Made by a program: the position numbers and the translations under genes. The notes beneath the pieces were generated by a model. It did no database searches. It had not been told where the DNA came from and saw nothing but the letters and a program-made list of their open reading frames with translations. From CAVPRW01 sp046727435 [NCBI: bacterium] (lineage in GTDB: Bacteria > Tectomicrobia > Entotheonellia > J063), in contig JBKPCR010000349.1 in the NCBI GenBank assembly GCA_046727435.1, positions 1 through 24,791 on the forward strand: 24,791 bases of DNA. The letters run 5' to 3'. Shown piece by piece: positions 1 to 7,716 of the stretch; the stretch's first letter is position 1; the number at the start of each line of letters is the position of its first letter.

Positions 1-380
1 TTCGCCCGATAGCCGATGACGATGTCGTATTGTTCGATCCAGGTGAGCGGCAACACGAGCTCGCTGAGATGAAATTGCAGATCGGAATCGCAGAAGAAGA
101 TAAGCTCTTGGCAAGCCTGCAGGATGCCAGTTTTGAGGGCTGCACCGTAGCCCTGATTGCTGGAATGATGCAGCGCGATGACGCGCTCATTCTGCTCGCT
201 CAGCCCATCGATGATCTCACCCGTCTTGTCCTGACTGCCGTCATTGACGACGATGACCTCCCAATCCTGAAACAAGGCTTTGACACAATGCACCGCCTGT
301 TCAACGGCTTTGGCGATGTTATCTTCTTCATTATAGGCTGGAAGAATGATGGAAATTCCGCGCTGTGCTACAAGAGCCAT
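1..380 (-). CDS. Family 2 glycosyltransferase, C-terminus cut by window edge
   Basis: The minus strand is open from an ATG at 380 to the window edge, giving 126 residues of a GT-A fold glycosyltransferase of the dolichyl-phosphate mannose synthase or polyprenyl-glycosyltransferase type. Visible motifs are ILPAYNEED (12-20), VVNDGSQDKT (44-53), NQGYGAALKTG (75-85) and the metal-binding acidic motif CDSDLQF (97-103), which is CDADLQ in most relatives. No signal peptide or membrane segment is in the visible part. A Shine-Dalgarno sequence (GAGGGAGA) lies just upstream of the ATG and fixes the start. Known for the family: transfer of a sugar from a nucleotide-sugar to a lipid carrier or glycan at the cytoplasmic face of the membrane. 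Donor and acceptor cannot be told here. Confidence 0.88.
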   Translation of the reverse strand, partial: MALVAQRGISIILPAYNEEDNIAKAVEQAVHCVKALFQDWEVIVVNDGSQDKTGEIIDGLSEQNERVIALHHSSNQGYGAALKTGILQACQELIFFCDSDLQFHLSELVLPLTWIEQYDIVIGYRA

Positions 381-984
381 ACGTGAATCTCCCTCACGAG
401 AGCTGCACCTTGCCTCGGAGACGGAAGCCTTTCGCCCCCACGTATCGTCGGCTGCGCCCCCGGCAGCCTCAATGCCTGTGCCAGGTCAACCCCGACCGGC
501 ACACACTTCGACGCCAGCCGTTGCGGCCTGGGGCAAGGCATTGTCAAGGGTAGGCAAGGCTCCGCCCCCTCAGGTTGTCCCTGTTCCTCGAGTGCAACCT
601 GCAATGACGTCTTCGACGGTGATGCCATGCGGTGGCATACACCCTGGTTGCGGCAGCACCAGCTCTCAGCCAAGGGTATCCATTGGCATGCGGACAGCTG
701 GTGTCCCGCTGGAGGAAAGGAAAATGCATGGCTACAGACAGCAAAGCCGCTGCAGCTTAGTCGTCAGCCAACAAGGATAGAAGTCTGAGGGGAAGAACAC
801 GCCCCAGGAGATGCCACCGCAGCACTACTCCTAAGAGTGCTCACCGTCGCATGGACGCACGTAGGCTCGAGGTAGGCATGAAAAACCTTGTGCTAGCTCC
901 AGACTTGTGCTTAAATCAGAGTGGGTTAGCAAAGGCGTGCCTTCCTGCCTCTTGGAAAGTAAGGACGTGCGTCTTTCACCCTGG

Positions 985-1024
985 CCCTCCCCAGCCCTGG
1001 TCGGCCAACCGTTGTTGGGGAGGG
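985..1024. repeat. REP-like inverted repeat
   Basis: CCCTCCCCA at 985-993 is the exact reverse complement of TGGGGAGGG at 1016-1024, leaving a 22-nt loop. The preceding CACCCTGGC context resembles the CCCTC-rich intergenic hairpins at 5794-5857 and 22611-22696. It may be a member of a dispersed REP/MITE-like family; membership is inferred. Confidence 0.5.
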
Positions 1025-1335
1025 TCATCGTTTTCGTGGCCCCTTTTAGTGCCTTACTACACAGCTGAAATCGCTACCCATCCTCCTGCTGTCCCACGCC
1101 CACGACAGGACGCTGACCGTCTGTACTGACCAGCTTAACATCGCCGTCGGTGCCAGCCACTTCTGCCGGTCTTGAGATGGTCTACGTCGAAGTCATCCGG
1201 CCTAAACTTGATGCGCCAAACCTGCCTTGCGCTTTCGATCTGGCGGTTGCAGAGGCAGTTGCCAAGTTTCATGCGAGAACCGGATCGGCGATTCTCACAC
1301 CTCCGATCATACCTGCTGCCAGCGGAGAGTCAAGC

Positions 1336-1470
1336 AGTATTTTATCTACTTTTATAATCATTTAATATCAATATTATCCTTATAATTACATTGTATCATA
1401 AAATTTACCATTAAATTTTTTCGTGCAAAATATTTGATCAATAATTATCTTTACTTATCTATAAAAGTTC
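1336..1470. other. AT-rich island
   Basis: About 130 bases composed overwhelmingly of A and T, with several overlapping AT-only palindromic runs, inside DNA of about 60% GC. No gene, clear promoter pair or iteron array is visible in it. It could be a nucleoid-protein target, a DNA-unwinding or promoter region, or leftover foreign DNA. Confidence 0.7.
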
Positions 1471-1888
1471 TGACGGGCCAGCGGAAGACGGAGACGTATC
1501 CGTTCTGGCATTTCGCAGCGGAGGCTCTCGCCTGCGACTCCTCATGTGCGCTCACTCCGCCTATGTATCTACATATCCGCCCACGCCAAGCACTTTCCTG
1601 CCTGCCTATTTTGTGCGCAGTTTTAAGCATTAATGCCCTCTAGAGTGCAGCATGTCCTCGACTTCCGTTGATTATGCCTGCGGCCGGGACTCGTCTTCAC
1701 GCGGCCCTGTTGCGCTATCTACCAGGCATCATCAGCGGCCTGCGTCGACTGCATCGCTGCATAAACGACGATGGCACGCGCTTTGCGCCATAGTTTCATG
1801 GGCAGCTGTAGAAATACCTCGCTGAAATGGAAAAGGTAGGTGGCCTGATCAGTTGCTAAGCGTCCCTGCTTCGCAGGCTGGAGTACTT

Positions 1889-3598
1889 ATGAACAACGGG
1901 GAGGGTGAACTGCACACGTTGTATCGCCTGACTCGCCTATTGACCATGGGGACACAGAGCTCCTCGTTCCTGCGCACGCTCCTGCGAGAGGCGCTGAGGC
2001 TGACAGGCGGCCGCGGGGGACAGGTACTCCTGCTTAAGGCTGACCGTCGGACGCTTCGGCTCCATCTCGGTGAGGGGGAGGCCATCGCCGATGATCAAGA
2101 AATCCCCGCTGATGCCCCGCCGTGGGCGAACGTCATCCGTGAAGGGAAGGTGGTACGGCTGGAATCGATGCGGGCCGGCCCCGGTCACACCCCAGAGGAC
2201 TGCCAGGTGACTCTGGGAATCCCCTTGCTGGCGCGCGGAGACGTCCTGGGAATCCTGACGTTACAGGATCTGTCGGAGGTATGGGCGAAACACGATCGAG
2301 CCCCTTTCCTGGAAGCGCTGGCGAATCTGGCAGCCCATGCCCTGCACAACGACTCGTTGTACCGTGACCTGCTGCGGCAGAAAGAGGAGCTCTGCACCCT
2401 CATCGAGGTCAGCAGCGACATCACGGCTAGCCTCGATCTTGATGAGGTCTTCAAGCGCGTCGTGCGCCATGCCGCGCGCCTGCTGCGGGCGCAGGCCGCG
2501 GCACTCATGCTGGTGGATGATACAGGCCAAACGCTGCGGATGAAGGCCACTTATGGCGGTAACCAGACATGGATGCAACGTCCGCCGCTGGACCTGGCGA
2601 CAAGTGTCCTCGGCGAGGTGGTGCGCAGCGGCTCACCACTCGCCATCCTCGATCTCCAAGACAACACGCATGCGCCCTATGCACAGTTGGCCTCTCAGGC
2701 AGGATTGAGTTCCCTCTTGTGCATCCCGCTGAAAACGAGCGTCCGACTCATCGGCCTGCTCACGGTGTACACCATCGAGCCGCGCCGGTTCCGGGCGGAA
2801 GAGGTGGAATTGCTGCTGGCGCTCGCCGCGCAATCGTCTACTGCCATCGAGAACGCCTGTCTCTACCGGGCGATGCTCGACACCCAAGAACAACTCCGCC
2901 AATCTGAACGGCTTGCGGCCCTGGGGAGCATGTCTGCCGGGCTGGCACATGAGATTCGCAATCCCCTGCACACCATGCAGCTCCTGGCCTACGCCATGCA
3001 GAAGGATTGTCTGCGCTCCGGTACGTTATCCGCTGACCTGGAGGTCATGCAGAGCGAGATCGGGCGGCTGACTCTGCTGGTGGAGCAATTTCTGGATTTC
3101 GCACGACCGAAGCGCCCAGCCATCACCCCTCAGAAGCTCCAGGAAATCATGGAGGAAACGTTGCTGCTGGTGCGGACTGAGGCACGCCGCCGTGGGATTC
3201 GCATCGCCAAAGCCTGGACTGGTGATCTCCCCGTCGTCTGGGTGGATGGGACCCAAATCAAGCAGGTGTTTCTCAATATCCTGCTCAATGCCATGCAGGC
3301 CATGCCGTCTGGAGGAGGCATCGAGGTGCGTATGCATGCCAACGGCGAATGTATCACGACCGAGATCCATGACCACGGGGAAGGCATGCCGGCGGCGGTG
3401 AAGGCCCAACTCTTCACCCCCTTCTTCACCACCAAGCCTAAAGGGGTTGGCTTGGGGTTGTCGATCTCGCAACGTATCATCGAAGGGCATCGCGGGGCGA
3501 TTCGCGTCACATCCCAGCCGGGCGTCGGGACGACAGTGCGCATCGAATTACCCCTCGTGGGTGAGAACGTGTATGAACAAGATCTTGCTGGTCGATGA
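1889..3598 (+). CDS. Soluble GAF-GAF histidine kinase
   Basis: A 569-residue sensor kinase that should autophosphorylate and pass phosphate to the response regulator encoded next. Two GAF-type sensor domains occupy about 8-155 and 165-325, joined by a helical linker. HisKA follows with the H-box GLAHEIRNPL (phosphoacceptor His354). The HATPase_c domain shows the N-box (FLNILLNAMQ, 461-470), a G1-type DHGEGM (495-500), the F-box PFFTTK (511-516) and the G2 box GLGLSISQ (521-528). No membrane span or signal peptide is visible, so it should sense a cytosolic small molecule or redox cue. The start at 1889 is chosen because GGAG lies 5 nt upstream; the frame is open from 1853 but lacks a site there. 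Its end overlaps the regulator gene by 26 bp. The ligand cannot be predicted. Confidence 0.93.
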   Translation: MNNGEGELHTLYRLTRLLTMGTQSSSFLRTLLREALRLTGGRGGQVLLLKADRRTLRLHLGEGEAIADDQEIPADAPPWANVIREGKVVRLESMRAGPGHTPEDCQVTLGIPLLARGDVLGILTLQDLSEVWAKHDRAPFLEALANLAAHALHNDSLYRDLLRQKEELCTLIEVSSDITASLDLDEVFKRVVRHAARLLRAQAAALMLVDDTGQTLRMKATYGGNQTWMQRPPLDLATSVLGEVVRSGSPLAILDLQDNTHAPYAQLASQAGLSSLLCIPLKTSVRLIGLLTVYTIEPRRFRAEEVELLLALAAQSSTAIENACLYRAMLDTQEQLRQSERLAALGSMSAGLAHEIRNPLHTMQLLAYAMQKDCLRSGTLSADLEVMQSEIGRLTLLVEQFLDFARPKRPAITPQKLQEIMEETLLLVRTEARRRGIRIAKAWTGDLPVVWVDGTQIKQVFLNILLNAMQAMPSGGGIEVRMHANGECITTEIHDHGEGMPAAVKAQLFTPFFTTKPKGVGLGLSISQRIIEGHRGAIRVTSQPGVGTTVRIELPLVGENVYEQDLAGR

Positions 3599-4949
3599 TG
3601 AGCGAAATGTGCATTACTCATTACAACGGGCGCTAGGAGAGGCATTCCGGCTCATCAGCGCCTTTTCTGGGGAGGAGGCTCTCCAACGACTGAGCGGCGA
3701 AAAACCGCACCTGATCCTGCTGGATGTCAAGCTGCCGGGGTCTGATGGTCTTGAAACTCTGCAACGCATCAAGGCTATCGATCGAGATGTGCCGGTGATC
3801 CTCCTGACCGCCTATGGCACCACAGAAACTGCCATCACCGCCATGAAGCATGGCGCCTACGATTACCTCCTGAAGCCGGTCGATATCGCTAGTCTCCGGG
3901 GGATCATGACCAAAGCCCTGCATTTGCGGGAACTGACAGGCCAAGTAGACACGCTCTTGTTGCCCGAGTCCCAGCAGGCGACCCCCCTCCTCGGCCGCAG
4001 CGTGGCGATGCAAGACCTGTATAAGATGATCGGGCGCGTCGCCCCAACGGATACGACGGTGCTGTTATCTGGAGAGAGTGGGACCGGCAAGGAGTTGGTC
4101 GCACGCGCCATCCATCAGCATAGCTTGCGAGCCGATGGCCCCTGGGTGGCTCTGAACTGTGCCGCCATCCCCGAGCCACTGCTGGAAAGCGAGCTCTTCG
4201 GTCACGAAAAAGGGGCTTTCACTGGCGCCATCGAACGGAAACCAGGATCATTTGAAGAAGCCTCGGGAGGCACGCTGTTCCTGGATGAAGCCGGGGAGCT
4301 GCCGTTAACAGTACAAGCCAAACTGCTGCGCGCCCTGCAGGAGAAGGAAATTCGCCGCCTCGGGGGGCGTGAATCCATGCCCATCGACGTGCGCATCATT
4401 GCCGCCACCAATAGAGACCTGGAGGGGGCTGTGGTGCGTGCGGAGTTTCGCGAAGATCTGTACTACCGGCTGAATGTCATTCATCTGCATCTGCCCCCTC
4501 TACGAGCGCGGCAGGAAGACATTCCGCTGCTGGCCCAGCATTTTCTGACGCGCTACAGCCGGGAGCTGGAGCGGCCGGTCGGTGGGTTTGCTCCTGAGGC
4601 GCTCGAAGCCTTGAGCGCTCATACGTGGCCAGGGAACGTCCGAGAACTGGAGAATACCATGAAGCAGGCGCTCATGACCTGCCGTGGATATCTGATCACC
4701 GCCGAAGACTTGCGATTCGGAGAGCGTTCGATCGCCCGCGTCCAACCGGCTCCCCCACGCGATCCCCTCGACGAAGGGCTAGAACAGATCCTTCTGATGC
4801 ATGCTGGTCAGGCCTATCACCGCGTCGAAGATCGTCTGATCCGCAAAGCCCTGGAGCTCACCAAACATAATCAAGTTCGAGCCGCTCACCTCCTGGGCAT
4901 TACCCGTAACATCCTGCGCCACCGCATGAAGCAATTTGGCATGCTGTAG
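3573..4949 (+). CDS. NtrC-family sigma-54 response regulator
   Basis: A 458-residue activator of sigma-54 RNA polymerase. The receiver domain (1-120) has acidic residues D8/D9, phosphoacceptor D51 (LLDVKLPG), T79 and K101. The AAA+ domain (about 138-375) has Walker A GESGTGKE (167-174), an intact GAFTGA loop (214-219) that contacts sigma-54, Walker B GGTLFLDEA (232-240), the arginine-finger region FREDLYYRLN (292-301) and WPGNVRELEN (352-361). A Fis-type helix-turn-helix ends the protein (about 420-458). The frame extends upstream, but the ATG at 3573 begins the canonical MNKILLVDDE and is preceded by GGGTGAG. It overlaps the kinase gene by 26 bp, so the two are almost certainly co-translated partners. 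All sigma-54 contact motifs look functional. It resembles AtoC/ZraR/HydG-type regulators, but the symbol cannot be chosen from sequence. Confidence 0.96.
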   Translation: MNKILLVDDERNVHYSLQRALGEAFRLISAFSGEEALQRLSGEKPHLILLDVKLPGSDGLETLQRIKAIDRDVPVILLTAYGTTETAITAMKHGAYDYLLKPVDIASLRGIMTKALHLRELTGQVDTLLLPESQQATPLLGRSVAMQDLYKMIGRVAPTDTTVLLSGESGTGKELVARAIHQHSLRADGPWVALNCAAIPEPLLESELFGHEKGAFTGAIERKPGSFEEASGGTLFLDEAGELPLTVQAKLLRALQEKEIRRLGGRESMPIDVRIIAATNRDLEGAVVRAEFREDLYYRLNVIHLHLPPLRARQEDIPLLAQHFLTRYSRELERPVGGFAPEALEALSAHTWPGNVRELENTMKQALMTCRGYLITAEDLRFGERSIARVQPAPPRDPLDEGLEQILLMHAGQAYHRVEDRLIRKALELTKHNQVRAAHLLGITRNILRHRMKQFGML

Positions 4950-4958
4950 CCTGATGCT

Positions 4959-5019
4959 GGCGACGCAATGTGCTGGCACGGTGTTGTTGCAACAACAGTC
5001 TGGGCTGTGCCACGTCGCC
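4959..5019. promoter_or_regulatory. Nested inverted repeats with a 16-bp perfect palindrome
   Basis: Outer arms GGCGACG (4959-4965) and CGTCGCC (5013-5019) pair perfectly. Directly inside lie TGGCAC (4974-4979) and GTGCCA (5007-5012), and in the centre is the perfect 16-bp palindrome TGTTGTTG/CAACAACA (4982-4997). It starts 9 bp after the regulator stop codon. It may be a terminator-like hairpin, though without a U tract. The central palindrome could also be the upstream activator site of the NtrC-type regulator, because it lies about 40 bp before a sigma-54-like element. Confidence 0.5.
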
Positions 5020-5034
5020 CCTGTGCACGCCAGA

Positions 5035-5050
5035 CGGCACGGTCACGGCA
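5035..5050 (+). promoter_or_regulatory. Possible sigma-54 (-24/-12) promoter
   Basis: GGCACG (5036-5041), 4 bp, then CGGCA (5046-5050) gives the diagnostic GG-N10-GC spacing of sigma-54 promoters (consensus TGGCACG-N4-TTGCA). The -24 box is nearly perfect; the -12 box has CG in place of TT. It lies about 190 bp before the universal stress gene and directly after the sigma-54 activator gene. Predicted transcription start is near 5061. Weak -12 match, so moderate to low confidence. Confidence 0.32.
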
Positions 5051-5238
5051 TGATGCCGCAATGAGTTAGCCGCCCACCGAGCCATTATTGCGGTCGTGGC
5101 ATCGATTATGCTCTGCAGGCCTTGCTCCAATAAGGCCCGGAGCATATCGGTGCCTTCTGAGTTGAGAAGACTGAATATCCCTTGAGGTGGGGGGGACGAT
5201 GATGAATGATGCGACATCACCGCTGTAAAGGAGATGGC

Positions 5239-5772
5239 ATGAAACGTCTTCTCGTGCCAACGGATTTCTCAGAGACATCACGGATTGCTGTCGGGCACGC
5301 GGTCGAACTGAGTGATGCGGTGGGAGCTGAGCTCCTGCTTCTTCATGTCGTCGATGTGGCAATGCTGGAAAGCCCTCAGTTGGCCGGCATCCGTGAAGCC
5401 TTCACCCTGACCATCGATCCAACTGGCAATGCCTTCAGTTACGAGGTTCCCCATGCGGCGGACGACCGGGGCCTCTGGGCAGAGGCCGAAGGGAAGCTTG
5501 CTGCCTTGCTCCCTCCTCTGGATTCGGATCGTCTACGTACGCGTGTGGTGGTCGGGAAAGTGGCTGACGAAATCCTCAGAGTAGCCATTGAGGAGCGTAC
5601 CAACCTCATCATCATGGGTATTCAAGGGAGAAAAGGCTGGCGGCGCATGCACCTCGACAACGTCTCGGAAAAGGTCATCCAGCGCTCGTCTATCCCGGTG
5701 ATGACCCTGTGGATCCCTCGAGGTGCTGCCGCCGAGCGTGGACGGGCGCGCCAGGTGGTCTTCAGCGATTGA
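5239..5772 (+). CDS. Universal stress protein (UspA family)
   Basis: A 177-residue single Usp domain. It opens with the typical MKRLLVPTDFSETS and has LLLLHVVD (about 33-40). The late nucleotide-loop region MGIQGRKG is followed by NVSEKVI and PVMTL. The usual GxxGxxxxxxxxxG(S/T) ATP loop is only partly kept, with Asn-Val-Ser near the expected final G-S/T, so ATP binding is uncertain. The ATG at 5239 has a strong AAAGGAG 5 bp upstream; the longer open frame from 5206 does not. Known for the family: cytosolic dimers induced by starvation, redox or metal stress. The gene lies behind a two-component pair and a sigma-54-like site, so it may be a target of that system (inference). Confidence 0.88.
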   Translation: MKRLLVPTDFSETSRIAVGHAVELSDAVGAELLLLHVVDVAMLESPQLAGIREAFTLTIDPTGNAFSYEVPHAADDRGLWAEAEGKLAALLPPLDSDRLRTRVVVGKVADEILRVAIEERTNLIIMGIQGRKGWRRMHLDNVSEKVIQRSSIPVMTLWIPRGAAAERGRARQVVFSD

Positions 5773-5793
5773 GGCGCAAGCAATCCTCACACT

Positions 5794-5857
5794 GGGAGAG
5801 GCTGAAGGTGAGCGCCGCAGTTCGCGCCCTGCTAGGTGCTCAGCCGAGGCCTCTCCC
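5794..5857. repeat. REP-like inverted repeat or terminator
   Basis: GGGAGAGGC at 5794-5802 and GCCTCTCCC at 5849-5857 are exact reverse complements, with a competing inner pair GGCTGA/TCAGCC (5800-5805/5840-5845). It begins 21 bp after the stop of the universal stress gene and could end its transcript. No U tract follows, and the CCTCTCCCGGTGAGGGG stretch at its end resembles dispersed intergenic repeats. Confidence 0.5.
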
Positions 5858-5963
5858 GGTGAGGGGACAGGACGATTGCGTGGCCATCCGCATCTGTGCC
5901 TCCACATAGCGGACCTCCGCCTATGACGTTCCCAGCCTCATACCATCGGCCGCAGACAGGAGT

Positions 5964-5991
5964 TTGACGAACGTTTGGTATAAGGTATAAT
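5964..5991 (+). promoter_or_regulatory. Strong sigma-70 promoter
   Basis: A -35 box TTGACG (5964-5969) and a perfect -10 box TATAAT (5986-5991) are separated by 16 bp. Transcription would begin near 5998, leaving a leader of about 35 nt before the LLM oxidoreductase start codon at 6033 with its AGGAGG site. It is the best promoter match in the window and suggests high basal expression of the gene behind it. Confidence 0.8.
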
Positions 5992-6032
5992 GCTGCCGAC
6001 GACCATCGATTATCCACATGAGGAGGTGCAGC

Positions 6033-7220
6033 ATGATTACCAAATTCGATAGTTTGTATGCAGGCCATATCGACATGGACAACGTCGGATACGCTGGAAC
6101 GGCCGTCAACGACCGCCGCTTTCCCAACGACCATCTCGTGACGGTCTTCGACAAGGCGCAGGCCATGGCGCAGCTTATGGATCGTTTGGGCTACGACACC
6201 TTCTGGACTGCCGAACACCACTTTCAACACGAAGGCTACGAGTGCATCCCCAATGTGCTGATGTTGGCGGTACATCTGGCACATGTGACGCGACGGCTGC
6301 GGTTCGGGTGCGGGTTCAATATCACCCCCATGTGGCATCCGCTGCGCCTGGCCGAAGATTTTGCCGTGGCGGACATCCTGACCGGCGGGCGGGTTACCTT
6401 CGGCGTTGGGCGTGGCTATCATAGCAGGGAAGTCGAGACCTTCGGGGCTCCTTTGCTGGACCAGCCGGCCAATCGTGAACTATTTGAAGAACAGGTCGAG
6501 ATCATCTTTAAGGCCTTCAACGAGGAGTCTTTCTCACATCAGGGGAAACATTACACACTGCCGCCCCAGGTGCCGTATCGCGGCTACGAGCTGCAGGACC
6601 TGACGCTGGTGCCGCGACCGCTGCGGCGTCCTGTGGAGTGCTGGCAACCCATTCAGGGAGGCTCCCAGCGCGCCCTCGACTTCATGGCCAAATGCGGCAT
6701 TAAGGGCGTGGTGGGCGGTGGCTCAGCCGAAGGCGGCGCGATGCACAAGGTCGTCTTGGATTGGCAAGCGGCCCAGGCTCGTGTCGGGCGCCACCTAGCG
6801 CTGGGCGAAGGCCTGTGTTTCGGGTATCATTTCTATCTCGCCGATAGTCGCGAGCAGGGAATTCGCGAGGCGGGCAAGTATTACGAAGAGAACCTGAAAA
6901 TGTTCGGGCCGCTGCGGCTGGTGCGTGCGTTAACCGACCAGCAGATCGAGGTGATGGGTGACCCGAGCAAAGCTCCATTTGCAGGGCTGCCTTCCATTGC
7001 GGACGCCATCAACAAGGGTGGCGTGCTGTGCGGATCGCCTGAGCAGTTTATCGAGCATCTCAAAGCGCTGGAAGAACGCTACCCGGGTCTTGAGCGGGTG
7101 ATGGTCAGTTTGTCCGTCGGCGTGCCGAAAACGGCGGTGTTGGAACAACTCGAGCGCTTTGCCATGGAGGTCATGCCCGCTTTCAAGCAAACCGCGAAAA
7201 CGCCGGTGCTCGCAGGCTAA
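6033..7220 (+). CDS. LLM-class flavin-dependent oxidoreductase
   Basis: A 395-residue protein of the bacterial luciferase-like superfamily (TIM barrel binding FMN or F420). Recognisable pieces are GYDTFWTAEHHF (about 49-60), RLRFGCGFNITP (about 88-99), the run HPLRLAEDFAVADILTGGR (about 102-120), FGVGRGYHSREVE (about 123-135), and C-terminal GGVLCGSPEQFIEHL typical of monooxygenase members. Length is slightly above the usual 330-380. The start at 6033 is set by a perfect AGGAGG 5-8 nt upstream; the ATG at 6018 lies before that site and is rejected. It is a single-gene unit with its own strong promoter (5964-5991) and a hairpin after the stop. Cofactor and substrate are not predictable. No flavin reductase gene is nearby, so reducing equivalents would come from elsewhere. 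Confidence 0.92.
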   Translation: MITKFDSLYAGHIDMDNVGYAGTAVNDRRFPNDHLVTVFDKAQAMAQLMDRLGYDTFWTAEHHFQHEGYECIPNVLMLAVHLAHVTRRLRFGCGFNITPMWHPLRLAEDFAVADILTGGRVTFGVGRGYHSREVETFGAPLLDQPANRELFEEQVEIIFKAFNEESFSHQGKHYTLPPQVPYRGYELQDLTLVPRPLRRPVECWQPIQGGSQRALDFMAKCGIKGVVGGGSAEGGAMHKVVLDWQAAQARVGRHLALGEGLCFGYHFYLADSREQGIREAGKYYEENLKMFGPLRLVRALTDQQIEVMGDPSKAPFAGLPSIADAINKGGVLCGSPEQFIEHLKALEERYPGLERVMVSLSVGVPKTAVLEQLERFAMEVMPAFKQTAKTPVLAG

Positions 7221-7716
7221 TCAGCTGGTGCGGGCGGCTCTGCGAGTCGCCCGTTGCGGACGTAAGCCAAAGCCCTGCAATGTCAGTCGCCTCTGTGCAG
7301 CCCCCTGCTTGATCACCTGACTGCCTACAATCCTGCCGCATACGCTGCCGTTGTCGAACGCACCTGCGTCAGACACCTCGGTCCTGCGGCAGTGCTCGCG
7401 ACCAACTGGCAGAAGACTTTGTCATGCTAGCCCAGTATGGGTCATACCGACGCCGTGTGAGCGCTCCACTAGGAGCGGTTGGCGGTTTTTACACACATCA
7501 AGCCGGAGAAGCATTGACATTTTCTCTCCCAGGTCTGTATCGTAGTTCAAGAGAAATATCGGTTGCAGTCAACATGGAGTCATCTCCGGCCTGGACCGGT
7601 GAGATCCAGTTCCACCACGATGCATTGCGCGCCAGCGCGTATCGCACCGCTCACTGAAGAAGACAAGACCTTATGATCTGGTTGGTCGCGCCAAACCCTA
7701 TGGAAGTGGTGAACGT
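7221..7716. other. Intergenic stretch with no recognised gene
   Basis: About 500 bp after the LLM gene. It contains a hairpin close to the stop codon (7232-7252). An open frame at 7424-7657 (77 codons, plus strand) has no start signal, motif or recognisable composition. Nothing else is supported. Confidence 0.5.
7232..7252. terminator. Short hairpin after the LLM gene
   Basis: GGGCGGCT (7232-7239) pairs with AGTCGCCC (7245-7252), including one G-U pair, around a 5-nt loop, 12 bp after the stop codon. It is a stable GC-rich stem but no T-run follows, so it would be a weak intrinsic terminator or a 3' end stabiliser. Confidence 0.4.

Larger units (their letters stand above)
381..1888. other. 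Long stretch without a convincing gene
   Basis: About 1.5 kb between the divergent glycosyltransferase and histidine kinase. Open frames of 60-144 codons exist on both strands, but none has a recognisable motif, good ribosome binding site or protein-like composition, and they overlap one another. The stretch holds a REP-like inverted repeat (985-1024) and a strongly AT-rich island (about 1336-1470). A short frame at about 1643-1796 (motif LHAALLRYLPGII) could be the tail of a decayed gene but is too short to assign. Confidence 0.6.

Noticed and set aside
1150-1365. 71-codon plus-strand frame from GTG 1150 with a partly protein-like start (GLEMVYVEVIRPKLDAP)
   Set aside because: It runs into the AT-rich island, has no ribosome site and matches no family I know. 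It could be a relic but cannot be supported.
4974-4990. TGGCACG followed by TTGC as a sigma-54 promoter inside the nested palindrome
   Set aside because: The spacing between GG and GC is 12, not the required 10. The element at 5036-5049 has the right spacing.
4900-5220. Minus-strand frame with NSEGTDMLRALLEQGLQSIIDA, reminiscent of an IS256-type transposase N-terminus
   Set aside because: The resemblance covers only about 20 residues and stops making sense afterwards. There is no terminal inverted repeat or further transposase sequence, so at most it is a tiny relic.
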